This document shows, piece after piece, positions 7,606 through 15,727 of a stretch of DNA of 37,832 bases. Position 1 is the first letter of the stretch. Every line of letters begins with the position of its first letter. The notes under the pieces are model-generated. The model had not been told where the DNA came from, made no database searches, and saw nothing but the letters and a program-made list of their open reading frames with translations. The position numbers and the translations under genes are program-made. Source of the stretch: Hungatella sp. UBA4396 (GTDB lineage: Bacteria; Bacillota; Clostridia; Lachnospirales; Lachnospiraceae); assembly GCA_002389905.1 (NCBI GenBank), contig DGRE01000017.1, forward strand, positions 1 to 37,832, given 5' to 3'.

Positions 7606-7720
7606 GAAAGAAACCTGACTGTTTATGCTGCTGGATATATCAATACTTTGGATCTAACAGGGGTAAGTTTTACAAAGCTGGATACAATAATTACAAATTT
7701 TAATTAGAAAGGAGTGTTTT

Positions 7721-9781
7721 ATGCCTGACTCTAACAAGGTTTCCAATAAGTTAATCAATGAAAAGTCCCCATATCTCCTCCAACACGCTTACAATCCCGT
7801 TTCCTGGTACCCATGGGGAGGGGAAGCTTTTGAAAAAGCAAAAGCAGAAGATAAGCCAGTCTTTCTCTCCATCGGATATTCCACCTGCCACTGGTGTCAT
7901 GTCATGGCTCATGAATCCTTTGAAGATGAAGAAGTGGCAGAAGTCTTAAACCGGGATTACGTGGCTGTGAAGGTAGACCGGGAAGAGCGGCCTGACATTG
8001 ATTCTGTATACATGTTTGTGTGCCAGGCCCTGACCGGCTCCGGCGGCTGGCCTCTGACTATTATTATGACGCCGGAGCAAAAGCCTTTTTACGCCGCAAC
8101 TTATCTCCCGAAGCTTTCCAGATGGGGCTCTGCCGGATTGCTGGATACTTTATCTTCCATTCAAAGGCTGTGGAAGAATGATAGAGACCGTGTTCTGAAC
8201 GTAGGAGAAGAACTGACAGGTTTATTAAATAAGGAAAACCGTTCCCAATCGGAAACGGGAGAGGAGCCTTCCGAAGAACTTTTAAAAGCCGCGTCAAATA
8301 CCCTTTCCAGGGCCTTTGATAAACAGTGGGGAGGTTTTCATAGAGCCCCCAAATTTCCCATGGCCCACAACCTGATTTTCCTTTTCAGGCATTATCTGCT
8401 GGAGGGTGGGGAAAATGTCCTTTCCATGACGGAAAAGACTTTGAAACAAATGTACCGGGGCGGAATGTACGATCACATCGGAGGGGGATTTTCCCGCTAT
8501 TCCACCGATGAAAAGTGGCTGGTTCCCCATTTTGAAAAGATGCTCTATGACAACGCCCTTTTGCTCTATGCCTATACGGAAGGATTCCAAATCACTGGAA
8601 ATCCATTTTATGCCATGGTTTCAAGAGGAATTCTGGACTATATCCTCTCCGTCCTTACTGATAAAGAGGGAGGCTTTTACTGCGGCCAGGATGCGGACAG
8701 CGAGGGAGTGGAAGGAAAGTTCTACACCTTTGAGAAAAAAGAAATCACAGACATTCTGGGAGAAGAGCAGGGAGAGGTATTTTGCCAGTGGTTTGGCATA
8801 ACGGAAGCAGGCAATTTTGAAGGAAAAAATATTCCAAATCTGATCGGAAATGAAGATTTTGAAACAGAAAACCAGGAAATAAAGGAATTGTGCCAAAAGC
8901 TTTACCAATACCGCCTAAAACGGACAACCCTTCATACCGACGATAAAATACTCACCTCCTGGAACGGCCTTATGATCGCCGGCGTGGCAAAAGCATATAA
9001 GGTTCTGGGCGACAGCCGGTATTTAGAAGCTGCCCAAAAAGCCCAGACTTTTATAGAAAAGAATCTGAAAACTCCGGATAACAGGCTTTTTATCCGGTAT
9101 CGCGACGGGGAAGCGGTTCACGACGGACAGCTTGATGATTATGCCTTTTATGCCTTTGGCCTTTTAGAACTGTACGAAGCCTCCTTTTCCGTCACATATT
9201 TAAAAGAAGCGGAAGAAATTTGCGAAAAGATGGTGGACTTATTTTTCGATGAAGCCCAGGGCGGATTTTATATGTACGCCCATGACAGGGACAGGCTCAT
9301 CAGCCGCCCTATGGAATTTTACGACGGCGCTCTGCCATCGGGAAATTCTGCGGCAGCCTATGTATTAAGCAGGCTCTATCACCTGACAGGGGAAGTGAAG
9401 TGGCAGGATGTTTTGCAAAAGCAGTTTTCCTGCATGGCGGGAGCAGCAGCTCAAAGCCCTGCAAACCACTGTTTTGCCCTCATGGCCTTTCAGACCATTC
9501 TCTATCCTTCCGTGGAAATCGTGGCGGTTTCTGCCGGGGAGCCGGGGCGTGAGGAAGTGACGGCGCTCCAGAGGGAAACCACAGGAAATATTAGTCTCCT
9601 GTGGAAAACAGAAGGAAATCAAAAAGAGCTTTCTGAGTCAGCGCCCTTTACAGCGGATTATCCCATACCTGAGTCCAAAACCAGGTATTACGTCTGCAGC
9701 GGCGGAGCCTGCCTTCAGCCGGTGGACACCATGGAGGAAGTAAGGAGCTTAATGAAAACCCTGTCTGACCGTATGTCCTGA
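7721..9781 (+). CDS. YyaL/SSP411-type thioredoxin domain protein (DUF255)
   Basis: The 686-residue product has the family layout. The N-terminus NKLINEKSPYLLQHAYNPV leads into a thioredoxin-like domain with CHWC at 56-59 in the conserved STCHWCHVMAHESF, followed by KVDREERPDID and GGWPLTI. From about residue 190 to the end an alpha/alpha-toroid resembles N-acylglucosamine 2-epimerase or six-hairpin glycosidases (HRAPKFPMAH, VPHFEKMLYDNALL, CGQDADSEG, DDYAFYAFGLLELYE). There is no signal peptide, so it is cytosolic. The substrate is not established; human SPATA20 is a homologue. An AAAGGAG site precedes the ATG. The 7606-7720 spacer shows no clear promoter. Confidence 0.93.
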   Translation: MPDSNKVSNKLINEKSPYLLQHAYNPVSWYPWGGEAFEKAKAEDKPVFLSIGYSTCHWCHVMAHESFEDEEVAEVLNRDYVAVKVDREERPDIDSVYMFVCQALTGSGGWPLTIIMTPEQKPFYAATYLPKLSRWGSAGLLDTLSSIQRLWKNDRDRVLNVGEELTGLLNKENRSQSETGEEPSEELLKAASNTLSRAFDKQWGGFHRAPKFPMAHNLIFLFRHYLLEGGENVLSMTEKTLKQMYRGGMYDHIGGGFSRYSTDEKWLVPHFEKMLYDNALLLYAYTEGFQITGNPFYAMVSRGILDYILSVLTDKEGGFYCGQDADSEGVEGKFYTFEKKEITDILGEEQGEVFCQWFGITEAGNFEGKNIPNLIGNEDFETENQEIKELCQKLYQYRLKRTTLHTDDKILTSWNGLMIAGVAKAYKVLGDSRYLEAAQKAQTFIEKNLKTPDNRLFIRYRDGEAVHDGQLDDYAFYAFGLLELYEASFSVTYLKEAEEICEKMVDLFFDEAQGGFYMYAHDRDRLISRPMEFYDGALPSGNSAAAYVLSRLYHLTGEVKWQDVLQKQFSCMAGAAAQSPANHCFALMAFQTILYPSVEIVAVSAGEPGREEVTALQRETTGNISLLWKTEGNQKELSESAPFTADYPIPESKTRYYVCSGGACLQPVDTMEEVRSLMKTLSDRMS

Positions 9782-9796
9782 TTTTATCATAAAAAT

Positions 9797-9848
9797 AATC
9801 TGCCTCCTATATAAATAAGTAAGCATTGATAGAAATAGGAGGTAGATT
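9797..9848 (+). promoter_or_regulatory. stem-loop that buries the Shine-Dalgarno of the amidase gene
   Basis: AATCTGCCTCCTAT at 9797-9810 pairs over all 14 positions (one G-U in RNA) with ATAGGAGGTAGATT at 9835-9848, with a 24-nt loop. The 3' arm contains the whole AGGAGG ribosome site of the gene starting at 9851. In any transcript that includes both arms, translation should be blocked unless the stem opens. The structure may also slow or end read-through from the YyaL gene, which stops 16 nt upstream. A promoter inside the loop would avoid it, but I see no good one. Confidence 0.6.
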
Positions 9849-9850
9849 TT

Positions 9851-10804
9851 ATGTGCACTGCTATTACCCTGCAAACACAGCAGGAGGAAACTTTTTTTGG
9901 AAGGACTATGGATTTTTCTTATGATATTGATCCCCACCTGTTCATTGTTCCCAAGCATTACCAATGGACCAACTGTGTGAACATGACGACTCTGTCCAAT
10001 ACCTACGGCTTTATGGGCATTGGACAGGAACTGGAGGGAAAGCTCTTTCTTTTTGACGGAGTAAATGAAATGGGATTTGCGGCGGCAGCTCTCTATTTTG
10101 CAGGCTGTGCAAAGTATGATGCCAGCTCTGAAAAGGGGATTGCGGCTTATGATTTTCTTCATTATATACTGGGGAACTGCTCCTCTGTAGAAGAATTAAG
10201 GACATTGATAAAAAGCATTTCCATCACAGGGGTGCAGGACCCGGTTACCGGTACTGCGGCGCCTCTTCACTGGATTGCAGTTGACAGAAGCGGGGCCTGC
10301 GTTGTGGTGGAGATGACGGAAAAGGGAAAGTCAGTCATGGAAAATCCTATGGGTGTTATGACCAACAGCCCTGAATTTCCCTGGCATATGACCAATTTAA
10401 GAAATTATATGGATGTTTCTCCCTGGCAGACAGAAAAGGTAAACTGGGGACAAGTGGAGATGACTCCCTTTGGACAGGGAGGAGGATCTATGCCTTTGCC
10501 GGGAGGTTTTACTTCTCCTGAACGCTTTGTCCGGGCTTCCTATTTAAAATCCCATGTTCCGGCGCCGGAACATAGAGGGGAAGCAGTCACTTCCTGCTTT
10601 CATATCATGGAAGGCGTTTCCATACCAAAGGGGGCTGTCATCGCAGCCCGGAATGTTTATGACTACACAAAATACACCGCATTTATCAATATCAATACCT
10701 GCGAATATTTTTTCAGGACCTATGATGATTTTCAGATCGGCACTGCCCGGTTCTTTGAATACAGTTTTCCGGCTCCGAGGCTTGTAAATCTTGGGGGCTT
10801 GTAA
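9851..10804 (+). CDS. choloylglycine hydrolase family linear amide C-N hydrolase
   Basis: This 317-residue protein belongs to the Ntn-hydrolase group of bile salt hydrolases and penicillin V acylases. The catalytic Cys is residue 2 (MCTAITL), freed by removal of Met. Other expected active-site residues are visible: Arg18 and Asp21 (FFGRTMDF), Asn72 (DGVNEMG), Asn173 (GVMTNSPEFPWH) and Arg226 (SPERFVRASY). There is no signal peptide, so it acts in the cytosol. The substrate class (conjugated bile acids, penicillin V or N-acyl-homoserine lactones and other N-acyl amides) cannot be decided from sequence alone. The gene is monocistronic, with a terminator downstream and its ribosome site inside a long stem. 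Confidence 0.92.
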   Translation: MCTAITLQTQQEETFFGRTMDFSYDIDPHLFIVPKHYQWTNCVNMTTLSNTYGFMGIGQELEGKLFLFDGVNEMGFAAAALYFAGCAKYDASSEKGIAAYDFLHYILGNCSSVEELRTLIKSISITGVQDPVTGTAAPLHWIAVDRSGACVVVEMTEKGKSVMENPMGVMTNSPEFPWHMTNLRNYMDVSPWQTEKVNWGQVEMTPFGQGGGSMPLPGGFTSPERFVRASYLKSHVPAPEHRGEAVTSCFHIMEGVSIPKGAVIAARNVYDYTKYTAFININTCEYFFRTYDDFQIGTARFFEYSFPAPRLVNLGGL

Positions 10805-10833
10805 TGAACAGAAAGGTTCAGAAAAAGGGAGGG

Positions 10834-10859
10834 GGAGCTGATGACGAATCATCAGCTCC
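10834..10859 (+). terminator. stem-loop after the amidase gene
   Basis: GGAGCTGATGA at 10834-10844 pairs perfectly with TCATCAGCTCC at 10849-10859 around a CGAA loop. The following TGTATTATG is only moderately T-rich. It lies 30 nt after the amidase stop codon. Confidence 0.65.
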
Positions 10860-10984
10860 TGTATTATGAAAAAAAGTCTTTCAGCAATTCTTTGCTATGT
10901 TTACAGTATATCCATGAAACATGAAGAAATAATATTATTTCTGTAAAAGGTTTTTAAATAAAGTTTGAACAAAATATGAACATG

Positions 10985-11013
10985 TGGACAAATGCCCATG
11001 TATTTGATAAAAT
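10985..11013 (+). promoter_or_regulatory. sigma-A-type promoter for the cyclophilin gene
   Basis: TGGACA at 10985-10990 and TAAAAT at 11008-11013 are separated by 17 bp, 40 nt before the ATG at 11053. Confidence 0.5.
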
Positions 11014-11052
11014 ATTGCTAGATGAGAAATCTGACTCAGAAGGGAGATTAAC

Positions 11053-11571
11053 ATGAAGAATCCGGTTGTAACAATTACAATGGAAAACGGCGATGTGATG
11101 AAAGCAGAGCTGTATCCGGATATTGCACCAAACACAGTGAATAATTTTATCAGTCTGGTAGAAAAAGGCTATTATGACGGGCTGATTTTCCACAGAGTAA
11201 TCAGCGGTTTTATGCTTCAGGGCGGATGCCCGGAGGGAACAGGAACAGGTGGCCCCGGCTACTCCATCAAGGGAGAATTCAGCCAGAATGGATTTCCCAA
11301 TGCTTTAAAGCATGACGAAGGTGTTTTGTCCATGGCAAGAGCCATGCACCCTGACTCAGCCGGTTCCCAGTTCTTTATTATGCACAAGGCATCTCCTCAC
11401 TTAGACGGAGCTTATGCTGGATTCGGTAAGATTACAGAAGGCATGGACATTGTCAATAAGATTGCCGCTGTAAAGACCGATTACAGTGACCGTCCCATGG
11501 AGGAGCAGAAGATCCGCTCCATGACAGTGGATACCTTTGGAGAAGCTTATTCCAAACCACAGGAGAGCTGA
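11053..11571 (+). CDS. peptidyl-prolyl cis-trans isomerase, cyclophilin type
   Basis: This 172-residue protein is a single-domain cytosolic cyclophilin that speeds isomerisation of Xaa-Pro bonds. The signature FHRVISGFMLQGG is at 46-58 with catalytic Arg48, Phe53 and Gln56, followed by GTGTGGPGYSIKGEF and SAGSQFFIMH. It lacks a signal peptide and a lipobox, unlike the secreted PrsA-type isomerases. A GAAGGGAG ribosome site precedes the ATG. The acetyltransferase gene begins 4 nt after its stop and uses a ribosome site inside its last codons, so the two are probably cotranscribed. Confidence 0.96.
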   Translation: MKNPVVTITMENGDVMKAELYPDIAPNTVNNFISLVEKGYYDGLIFHRVISGFMLQGGCPEGTGTGGPGYSIKGEFSQNGFPNALKHDEGVLSMARAMHPDSAGSQFFIMHKASPHLDGAYAGFGKITEGMDIVNKIAAVKTDYSDRPMEEQKIRSMTVDTFGEAYSKPQES

Positions 11572-11575
11572 TGCA

Positions 11576-12322
11576 ATGACCTGGGAGAGGGAAATCACCG
11601 TAGAGGGAGCCGTTTTCCGGGTTACCATATCCGATGACTGCAAAGCCCTGCATTCTGCTTATGTGGAAGGCAGGGCTGTTATTGGTTTATGGGACCCGGA
11701 AAAAGAGAACCAGAGCCTTGCTCCGTCAGCTTATGCCGTAGAAAATCTCGACGACATTGACCATATTTTTCTGGAACGGGTGGTCAGAAGGAGGCTGGAC
11801 CTTCCCTGGATCATTTCCCGGACCAGCCGTCTGACTGTCCGTGAAATGGTTCCCGGAGACTGTCTTCTGATTCCTGATGAGTCTGAGGCAGGAGAAGAAG
11901 GCCGCCGTTTTTTAAAGGAGAAGTATTTAAAAGATTATATCAGATGCCAGTACGGCTTTTATGAATATGGAATCTGGGCTCTGGAGGTATCTGACGGTGG
12001 CAGGCTGGTGGGAAAGGCCGGTCTTTCCAATCTGGATTTATCTATGTATCCGGAATTTTCTTCTTCTATAAAAAAAGAGGATACCCCGGTAGAACTGGGG
12101 TATCACATTTTTTCTCTATACAGGAACCAGGGTTATGCAAAAGAAGCCTGCCAGGCCATTTTGCAATATGGAGCCCAAGAGGTTTCCGGACAGATTTACG
12201 CCAGAATAGACCGGACAAACCTGGCTTCCTTAAAGCTGGCGGAGAGCCTGGGCTTTCGTCTTATAGCCCAAGGATGTAGCGGATCAGCTTCAGGCATGTG
12301 TCTGTACGGGTGGAATTGCTGA
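11576..12322 (+). CDS. GNAT family N-acetyltransferase
   Basis: The start at 11576 (MTWEREITVEG) is chosen because AGGAGAG at 11561-11567 sits 8 nt before it; this gives 248 residues. The first 75 or so residues form an extra N-terminal region of unknown role. The acetyltransferase domain follows, with DSGRLVGKAGL-like strand (visible as DGGRLVGKAGLSNL), the acetyl-CoA loop YRNQGYAKEAC, and TNLASLKLAESLGF near the end, as in RimJ/RimL-type enzymes. The acceptor is unknown. Its 3' end overlaps the convergent gene on the minus strand by 62 bp. Confidence 0.88.
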   Translation: MTWEREITVEGAVFRVTISDDCKALHSAYVEGRAVIGLWDPEKENQSLAPSAYAVENLDDIDHIFLERVVRRRLDLPWIISRTSRLTVREMVPGDCLLIPDESEAGEEGRRFLKEKYLKDYIRCQYGFYEYGIWALEVSDGGRLVGKAGLSNLDLSMYPEFSSSIKKEDTPVELGYHIFSLYRNQGYAKEACQAILQYGAQEVSGQIYARIDRTNLASLKLAESLGFRLIAQGCSGSASGMCLYGWNC

Positions 12323-12962
12323 TCACAGACAGAACAGGTTCTTCCATAATAAGTCCTGTCCGGTCACAAAAATCCGTCTCTCCGATGAGGATACCGGTTG
12401 CAGCAGTTTCTCCGGTTTCTTCATTGGTGGTCATATAAAGGCGGTCCTTTACCTTGTCATATACATCAGCCGGAAGAAGCTCTTTTAAGTCGGTAAATCC
12501 GCCCATGGAACCATAGTGTGCGGCGGTTTCCGGGGTTCCGATCATAATATCCAGGTCCTTGGTGGAAATCACAGCAGTGACTTTGGCAAGGGAGGCATAG
12601 GTGAGTTCGCTCATGGCCGACTCATCAAAGGTCAGGGACATGGAGGAATCCACGTCGATTTTCACATTTTCATCAAGTCCGGCATACTGGCGGAAATCCT
12701 GGTCAAAGTAAGAAGACAGGAGGTCGGTGTCACTGCCTGGCCTGCTGTTTAAGATGAAGCAGGAAAGGGCCGTTTCAAACCGGTTCTGGTACATGGCCGA
12801 GCCGATGGAGCCTATGAGGACCAGGGCTGCTATAATGCTTAAAATGGGAATCTTATAATACTCCCAGATGTACCAAAGCCTGTCCTTGATGCTCATGTTC
12901 TTCAGCTTTTGCTTTTCCTCCTGCAGGGAATCTTTTAAGGTTTTGTCTTCATAAGGTGTCAT
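12261..12962 (-). CDS. single-pass membrane protein of unknown function
   Basis: The 233-residue product has a charged cytosolic N-terminus (EDKTLKDSLQEEKQKLKNMS), a motif MSIKDRLWYIWEYYK, one membrane span near 38-57 and a roughly 175-residue domain outside. The domain has several Asp/Glu-rich stretches and resembles solute-binding folds in pattern (DLDIMIGTPETAAHYGSMG, FTDLKELLP), which is only an impression. Proteins of this form are common in Lachnospiraceae, but I know no function. It lies tail to tail with the acetyltransferase and divergent from the YesL-type gene. The extended -10 at 13005-13013 is the likely promoter. Confidence 0.85.
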   Translation of the reverse strand: MTPYEDKTLKDSLQEEKQKLKNMSIKDRLWYIWEYYKIPILSIIAALVLIGSIGSAMYQNRFETALSCFILNSRPGSDTDLLSSYFDQDFRQYAGLDENVKIDVDSSMSLTFDESAMSELTYASLAKVTAVISTKDLDIMIGTPETAAHYGSMGGFTDLKELLPADVYDKVKDRLYMTTNEETGETAATGILIGETDFCDRTGLIMEEPVLSVISNSTRTDTCLKLIRYILGL

Positions 12963-13004
12963 GGTTTACGCCTCTTTCTTCGTTATATTGCGGGAACTTT
13001 TTAG

Positions 13005-13013
13005 ATTATACCA
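13005..13013 (-). promoter_or_regulatory. extended -10 promoter for the minus-strand membrane protein
   Basis: On the minus strand TGGTATAAT reads from 13013 to 13005, a TGn-extended -10. No convincing -35 is visible. The start codon is about 40 nt downstream. Confidence 0.4.
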
Positions 13014-13072
13014 TATGAGAGACAGCTTTCCTTAAAATAATTATGAAATTTTGATGAAATAAGGGAGAAGAT

Positions 13073-13101
13073 TTGATTTTTCCGGGTACATGAGCTATAA
13101 T
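13073..13101 (+). promoter_or_regulatory. sigma-A-type promoter for the YesL-type gene
   Basis: TTGATT at 13073-13078 and TATAAT at 13096-13101 are 17 bp apart. The promoter covers the ATG at 13090, which rules that codon out as the start. Confidence 0.7.
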
Positions 13102-13134
13102 ATTTTTCAATTCTACATTTGGAGGGAACGACAT

Positions 13135-13863
13135 ATGTTTTCTAACTTTTTTAATTATGACAATCCGGTCTGGCGTTTTATCGGTAAATTCGGGGACCTG
13201 ATTATTTTAAACATCTTATGGATTGTGTGCAGCCTTCCGGTTTTCACCATAGGCGCCTCTACTACGGCAGTCTATTACGTGACCTTAAAGCTGGTCAGAG
13301 ATGATGACGGGTACACCATCCGTTCATTTTTTAAATCCTTTAAGCAGAACTTTAAACAGGCCACGGCCATCTGGCTGATTTTGCTGGCAGCAGGAATAAT
13401 CCTTGGAATTGACGTATACGTCTTTACCAGATTGTTTACGGGCGGAGAGAGCTTTCGGACTGTAATGCTTACCGTATTCATTGCCATGGCTTTAATCTAT
13501 GCCGCAATCTTTACTTATATCTTCCCTCTGCAGGCCAGATTCTTCAACACCATCAGGCGAACCTTTTTCAATGCATTTTTCATGTCCCTGCGCCATTTGT
13601 TCCGCACCATCGGAATCCTGGCTATTGACGGAGCTTTGATTGCTGCCGGATTTGTTCTTATGATCCCTCCGGTGATGATGATATTAATGCTCTTTGGCTT
13701 TCCCCTTATTGCATTTATTAATTCCTACATCCTATCCCCCGTATTCCAGCGGTACACGCCCGAGGAAAAGAGGGAAGGAGAGGAATTAAGGCCCTTATTT
13801 GCAGATGAGGACAGTGAAAACAGCCTTTTAAGGGCAAGGGAAGAACAAAAGCCAGAGGAATAG
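13135..13863 (+). CDS. YesL family (DUF624) membrane protein
   Basis: The start is placed at 13135, 8 nt after GGAGGG; the longer frame from 13090 would begin inside the promoter. The 242-residue product has the DUF624 signature at its N-terminus (NYDNPVWRFIGKFGDLIILNILWIVCSLPVFTIG, here cited as residues 6-40) and about five to six membrane spans, then a charged C-terminal tail (ENSLLRAREEQKPEE). YesL-type proteins are often found beside carbohydrate ABC transporters; here no such neighbour exists and the role is unknown. Ten bases separate its stop from that of the convergent amtB. Confidence 0.9.
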   Translation: MFSNFFNYDNPVWRFIGKFGDLIILNILWIVCSLPVFTIGASTTAVYYVTLKLVRDDDGYTIRSFFKSFKQNFKQATAIWLILLAAGIILGIDVYVFTRLFTGGESFRTVMLTVFIAMALIYAAIFTYIFPLQARFFNTIRRTFFNAFFMSLRHLFRTIGILAIDGALIAAGFVLMIPPVMMILMLFGFPLIAFINSYILSPVFQRYTPEEKREGEELRPLFADEDSENSLLRAREEQKPEE

Positions 13864-13873
13864 GAAAACCAGG

Positions 13874-15085
13874 TTATTTATCCATCCGGAAGCCGCAATA
13901 AGCGCTCATTCCATGTTCGTGAAGGTCCAGGCCGTCAATTTGCTCCTGATCGGAAACTCTCAGACCGATGGTTTTGTGAATGAGGGTGAAGATGAGGAAG
14001 GCCATTACTCCGGTATAGGCAATAACAGCCCCGACTCCGATTAACTGGGTGAGGAAGCTGCATCCCTCTCCAAAGATTCCGGTCAGCAGGGTTCCCAGGA
14101 GCCCGCAGCAGCCGTGTACGCCTACAGCGCCCACCGGATCGTCGATTTTTAATTTTTTGTCAATAAATTCAATGGAAAGAACGATGACAAAGCCTGCAAG
14201 CACACCGATGATGATGGCTTCATAAGGGGTTATGACATCACAGCCTGCTGTTACTGCCACCAGTCCGGCCAGGGAGCCGTTTAAGGTCATGGATACATCG
14301 GGTTTTCCGTACCGTTTCCAGGTGAATAAAAGGGTCACAAGGGTGGAGGATACTGCAGCTAAGTTGGTATTCATGGCAATGCTGCCCACTGTGGTTGTGG
14401 CAGCCGTGGTGGAGCCGCAGTTAAAGCCGAACCAGCAGAACCAGAGAATAAATACTCCAAGGACGCCCAGGGGGATGTTATGGCCCGGAATGGCGGCAGG
14501 AGTTCCATCCTCTCCGTATTTGCCCAGACGGGGGCCTACGATCTTAGCTCCCACCAGGGCGCATATGCCTCCCAGCATGTGAACTGCCGTGGAGCCGGCA
14601 AAATCGTGGAAGCCTATTTCAGCCAGCCAGCCGCCGCCCCAGATCCAGTGTCCGGTCACAGGGTATATAACCACGCTGATGGCAGCAGAATAGATGAGAT
14701 AAGAAGAAAACTTGGTCCGTTCTGCCATGGCCCCGGAAACAATGGTGGCAGAGGTGGCGCAGAACACCGTATGAAATATCATAAATACGGCAATGGGAAG
14801 ACCGCTGAATAATCCGTCTGCATCTGCAAGAGAATAGGGATTAAAGAATCCGGAAGTCCCTATGATTCCGGCCGCATCACTGCCAAACATGATAGGAAAG
14901 CCCAGAATAAAAAAGAACAGGGAACCAAGTACAAAGTCCATTAAGTTCTTCATGCAGATGTTTCCTGCATTTTTTGCCCGGGTAAAGCCTGTTTCCACCA
15001 GGGCAAATCCGGCCTGCATGAAGTAAACTAAAACAGCGGCAAGCATAGTCCATATGACATTCAATAACAAAGTAGTATTTTCCAT
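13874..15085 (-). CDS. amtB: ammonium transporter AmtB
   Basis: The start is set at the ATG at 15085, 8 nt after AAGGAG, rather than the TTG six bases earlier; this gives 403 residues. The protein has 11 predicted membrane spans and the family landmarks: MQAGFALVETGFTRAKNAGN near the start, the first pore histidine in STAVHMLGG, and the second in GAVGVHGCCG. It conducts ammonium across the cell membrane as a trimer and is blocked by an unmodified PII protein at low demand. A PII gene lies directly upstream in the same direction, separated by 145 nt that include a hairpin. Confidence 0.97.
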   Translation of the reverse strand: MENTTLLLNVIWTMLAAVLVYFMQAGFALVETGFTRAKNAGNICMKNLMDFVLGSLFFFILGFPIMFGSDAAGIIGTSGFFNPYSLADADGLFSGLPIAVFMIFHTVFCATSATIVSGAMAERTKFSSYLIYSAAISVVIYPVTGHWIWGGGWLAEIGFHDFAGSTAVHMLGGICALVGAKIVGPRLGKYGEDGTPAAIPGHNIPLGVLGVFILWFCWFGFNCGSTTAATTTVGSIAMNTNLAAVSSTLVTLLFTWKRYGKPDVSMTLNGSLAGLVAVTAGCDVITPYEAIIIGVLAGFVIVLSIEFIDKKLKIDDPVGAVGVHGCCGLLGTLLTGIFGEGCSFLTQLIGVGAVIAYTGVMAFLIFTLIHKTIGLRVSDQEQIDGLDLHEHGMSAYCGFRMDK

Positions 15086-15142
15086 AATCAAAGCTCCTTC
15101 TTCAATTGATAATCGGATATTTTCCAGGCAGAAGAAATGAAA

Positions 15143-15181
15143 AACGGAGATAACCGCTTTTTAAAAGCAATTATCTCCGTT
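15143..15181 (-). terminator. hairpin between glnB and amtB
   Basis: AACGGAGATAA at 15143-15153 pairs perfectly with TTATCTCCGTT at 15171-15181, with further pairing inside (GCTTT/AAAGC). On the minus strand the stem is followed by TTTTCATTTC. It lies between glnB and amtB and probably ends part of the glnB transcripts or protects the upstream message, so that PII would be made in excess over the transporter. Confidence 0.6.
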
Positions 15182-15230
15182 GATAATGTTGTTTCATTCT
15201 GCTGGAGGTTTCATGTCTGTCTTTTCGGAA

Positions 15231-15569
15231 TTACAGGGCCTCACGCCCATGCTCACCGGTACGGATGCGCACCGCATCCTGCACGTCGTAAATAAAAATC
15301 TTTCCGTCTCCGTAATTGCCGGTATTGATTTCCTTTACCACTGCATCAATAATGGGATCTGCCAGCTCCTTGGGAACTACGGTTTCCACCTTTACTTTTG
15401 GCAGCAGGTTCACGTTATAGGCGGTTCCCCGGTACATCTGCGTATAGCCCTTTTGGGTTCCATATCCCATAACATTGCTGATCATAAGGCCATTGACCTT
15501 GCAGCCTTCCAGAATGGCTTTCAAATCTTCCAGCTTATCCGGCTTGATGATGATTTCCAATTTCTTCAT
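15231..15569 (-). CDS. glnB: nitrogen regulatory protein PII
   Basis: The start at 15569 is 9 nt after AGGAGG and gives the usual 112 residues (MKKLEIIIKPDKLEDLK). Tyr51, the uridylylation site in proteobacteria, is present in the T-loop (KGYTQMYRGTAY), as is the C-terminal signature region (GDGKIFIYDVQDAVRIRTGE). PII trimers sense ATP/ADP and 2-oxoglutarate and dock on AmtB. In Firmicutes such a gene beside amtB is often called glnK. Expression is preceded by an unusual leader terminator at 15601-15637. Confidence 0.96.
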   Translation of the reverse strand: MKKLEIIIKPDKLEDLKAILEGCKVNGLMISNVMGYGTQKGYTQMYRGTAYNVNLLPKVKVETVVPKELADPIIDAVVKEINTGNYGDGKIFIYDVQDAVRIRTGEHGREAL

Positions 15570-15600
15570 ACAGAACATCCTCCTTTTTTTTGATGAAAAA

Positions 15601-15637
15601 AAACAAGGGCAATTCCAGTTAGGAAACGCCCTTGTTT
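15601..15637 (-). terminator. leader terminator hairpin upstream of glnB
   Basis: On the minus strand AAACAAGGGC (15637-15628) pairs with GCCCTTGTTT (15610-15601), with a further TTCC/GGAA pairing inside, and the stem runs into eight T residues. This is a full intrinsic terminator lying between the glnB promoter and its ribosome site. No gene upstream on this strand needs it, so it probably acts as an attenuator. Confidence 0.7.
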
Positions 15638-15646
15638 AATATCAAC

Positions 15647-15674
15647 ATTATACACCATTCTGTTTGTTTGTCAA
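15647..15674 (-). promoter_or_regulatory. sigma-A-type promoter for glnB-amtB
   Basis: On the minus strand TTGACA (15674-15669) and TATAAT (15652-15647) are 16 bp apart. The predicted start, near 15640, falls just before the leader terminator stem. Confidence 0.7.
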
Positions 15675-15727
15675 ATAAAAAACATAGTTAAAATTCGGAA
15701 AAAGTTTATAAAAAATTCACAAGAGGC

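Noticed and set aside
8064..9622. Several frames of 60-98 codons opposite or within the YyaL gene
   Set aside because: All are shadows of a well-conserved coding frame and lack ribosome sites.
13090..13134. Longer N-terminus for the YesL-type protein
   Set aside because: The codon at 13090 lies inside the TTGATT-17-TATAAT promoter, and a good ribosome site directs the start at 13135.
15180..15593. 137-codon plus-strand frame opposite glnB
   Set aside because: It mirrors glnB almost completely; the minus-strand product is a clear PII protein.
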